A DNA stretch of 5,975 nt from Cytophagaceae bacterium UBA7467 (GTDB lineage: Bacteria > Bacteroidota > Bacteroidia > Cytophagales > Spirosomataceae), in the NCBI GenBank assembly GCA_002479785.1, contig DLPD01000009.1, positions 90,170 through 96,144 on the forward strand, given 5' to 3'. Shown here one piece after another: positions 5,400-5,975 of this stretch; position 1 is the stretch's first letter, and every line of letters begins with the position of its first letter. Under the pieces are notes generated by a model. The model made no database searches, was not told the DNA's origin, and saw nothing but the letters and a program-made list of their open reading frames with translations. The position numbers and the translations under genes are program-made.

Positions 5400-5975
5400 T
5401 TAATTTTTAGATCCGGTTACGGCACCCGCCTTTTTAGCGTTTTGTGCCTCTTGCATCGGATTAGGCCCTCCGCTATACGTTCTGCCTTGCATCTTGAATA
5501 ATTGAACCTTCGTAGGTTGAGCTGGCTCACGAGGGAAGGAGTTGTCTTCTGTGTCAATGTCTGCGATTTCATAGAAGGGATCAAGCGTCCACTTCACCAC
5601 TTTCTTAGCTGTTGGGATGATTTTCTTCGCCGTCACATCGTTCAAACGCCAAACTTCCGCCGGGAAACGCAACACCTCATCTGTGCCGTCTTCATAGCTC
5701 AACCGAACAATAACTGGCATAGGCAAGCCTCCTTTGTTCTTGAAATTCACCACGTAGAAGTTTTTACCTTCAGATACCAATTTCTTTTCGTCGTCATTTA
5801 GTGACGCCATGTAATCTTGGTATTTCTTTTTGTCTGCTTCTGTAGGAGCAAAACGATCGTAGGTATTGTAGAAGTCTGTTAAATCAGGGTTTTCTTCCAC
5901 CACTGTACGTTTGATATCTGTTTTATTGCGAATCGCTGAGATGGTTTTTGCTTTCGCCTCTGCCACCGCTTTTTC
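5400..5975 (-). CDS. C-terminal part of an M1-family metallopeptidase (runs off right edge)
   Basis: The last 191 residues of a larger protein are present; the frame is open to base 5975 with no stop, so the GTG at 5966 is internal and not the real start. The segment NKGGLPMPVIVRLSYEDGTDEVLRFPAEVWR followed by KVVKWTLDPFYEIADIDTEDNSFP is the C-terminal beta-rich region seen in large Bacteroidota M1 (aminopeptidase N-like) zinc peptidases, where the WTLDP...ADID...NN/DN...FP pattern recurs. The catalytic HExxH...E module would lie upstream, outside the window, so activity cannot be confirmed. The tail is polar and low in complexity (GGPNPMQEAQNAKKAGAVTGSKN), with no visible type IX secretion sorting domain. 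The gene converges on the crt operon and is unlikely to share its function. Confidence 0.8.
   Translation of the reverse strand, partial: EKAVAEAKAKTISAIRNKTDIKRTVVEENPDLTDFYNTYDRFAPTEADKKKYQDYMASLNDDEKKLVSEGKNFYVVNFKNKGGLPMPVIVRLSYEDGTDEVLRFPAEVWRLNDVTAKKIIPTAKKVVKWTLDPFYEIADIDTEDNSFPREPAQPTKVQLFKMQGRTYSGGPNPMQEAQNAKKAGAVTGSKN

Noticed and set aside
5502..5801. Plus-strand ORF of 99 codons opposite the peptidase fragment
   Set aside because: The opposite strand carries a recognisable M1 peptidase C-terminus; this frame has no family resemblance.

Overview
The window looks like a chromosomal segment from a pigmented member of the Bacteroidota. An aquatic Cytophagales-type organism is my best guess, inferred from protein style and not from a phylogeny. 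The pointers are a TonB-dependent receptor with a carboxypeptidase-regulatory-like N-terminal domain, an ECF sigma factor of the type common in this phylum, a large-M1-peptidase C-terminus, promoters that fit the Bacteroidota consensus (TTTG / TAnnTTTG), and weak or absent Shine-Dalgarno sequences.

Layout. Positions 1-605 (minus strand) hold the N-terminal third or less of a TonB-dependent outer-membrane receptor that runs off the left edge. A 204-base, very AT-rich divergent intergenic region (606-809) follows. It contains two 34-bp palindromic elements 42 bp apart, and the second covers the likely promoter of the next gene. Positions 810-1313 encode a stand-alone ECF sigma factor, followed by a hairpin terminator and a new promoter. 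From 1442 to 5369 four plus-strand genes are packed almost without gaps: crtI (phytoene desaturase), crtB (phytoene synthase), a TauE/SafE-family membrane permease and a KirBac-type inward-rectifier potassium channel. A strong bidirectional hairpin (5371-5396) separates this operon from a convergent minus-strand gene. Only the C-terminal 191 residues of that gene are present, and they match the C-terminal part of Bacteroidota M1-family metallopeptidases.

How the genes work together. CrtB condenses two geranylgeranyl diphosphates to phytoene and CrtI desaturates it towards lycopene, so the two form the core of carotenoid synthesis. The sigma factor directly upstream is a plausible regulator of pigment genes, but that link is inferred from position. 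The permease and K+ channel share the transcription unit by spacing, but nothing in the sequence shows a biochemical link to carotenoids. No cyclase, hydroxylase, ketolase, anti-sigma factor or photoreceptor gene lies in the window. I see no RNA gene, CRISPR array, insertion sequence or prophage. The most unusual structure is the duplicated palindrome in front of the sigma gene.
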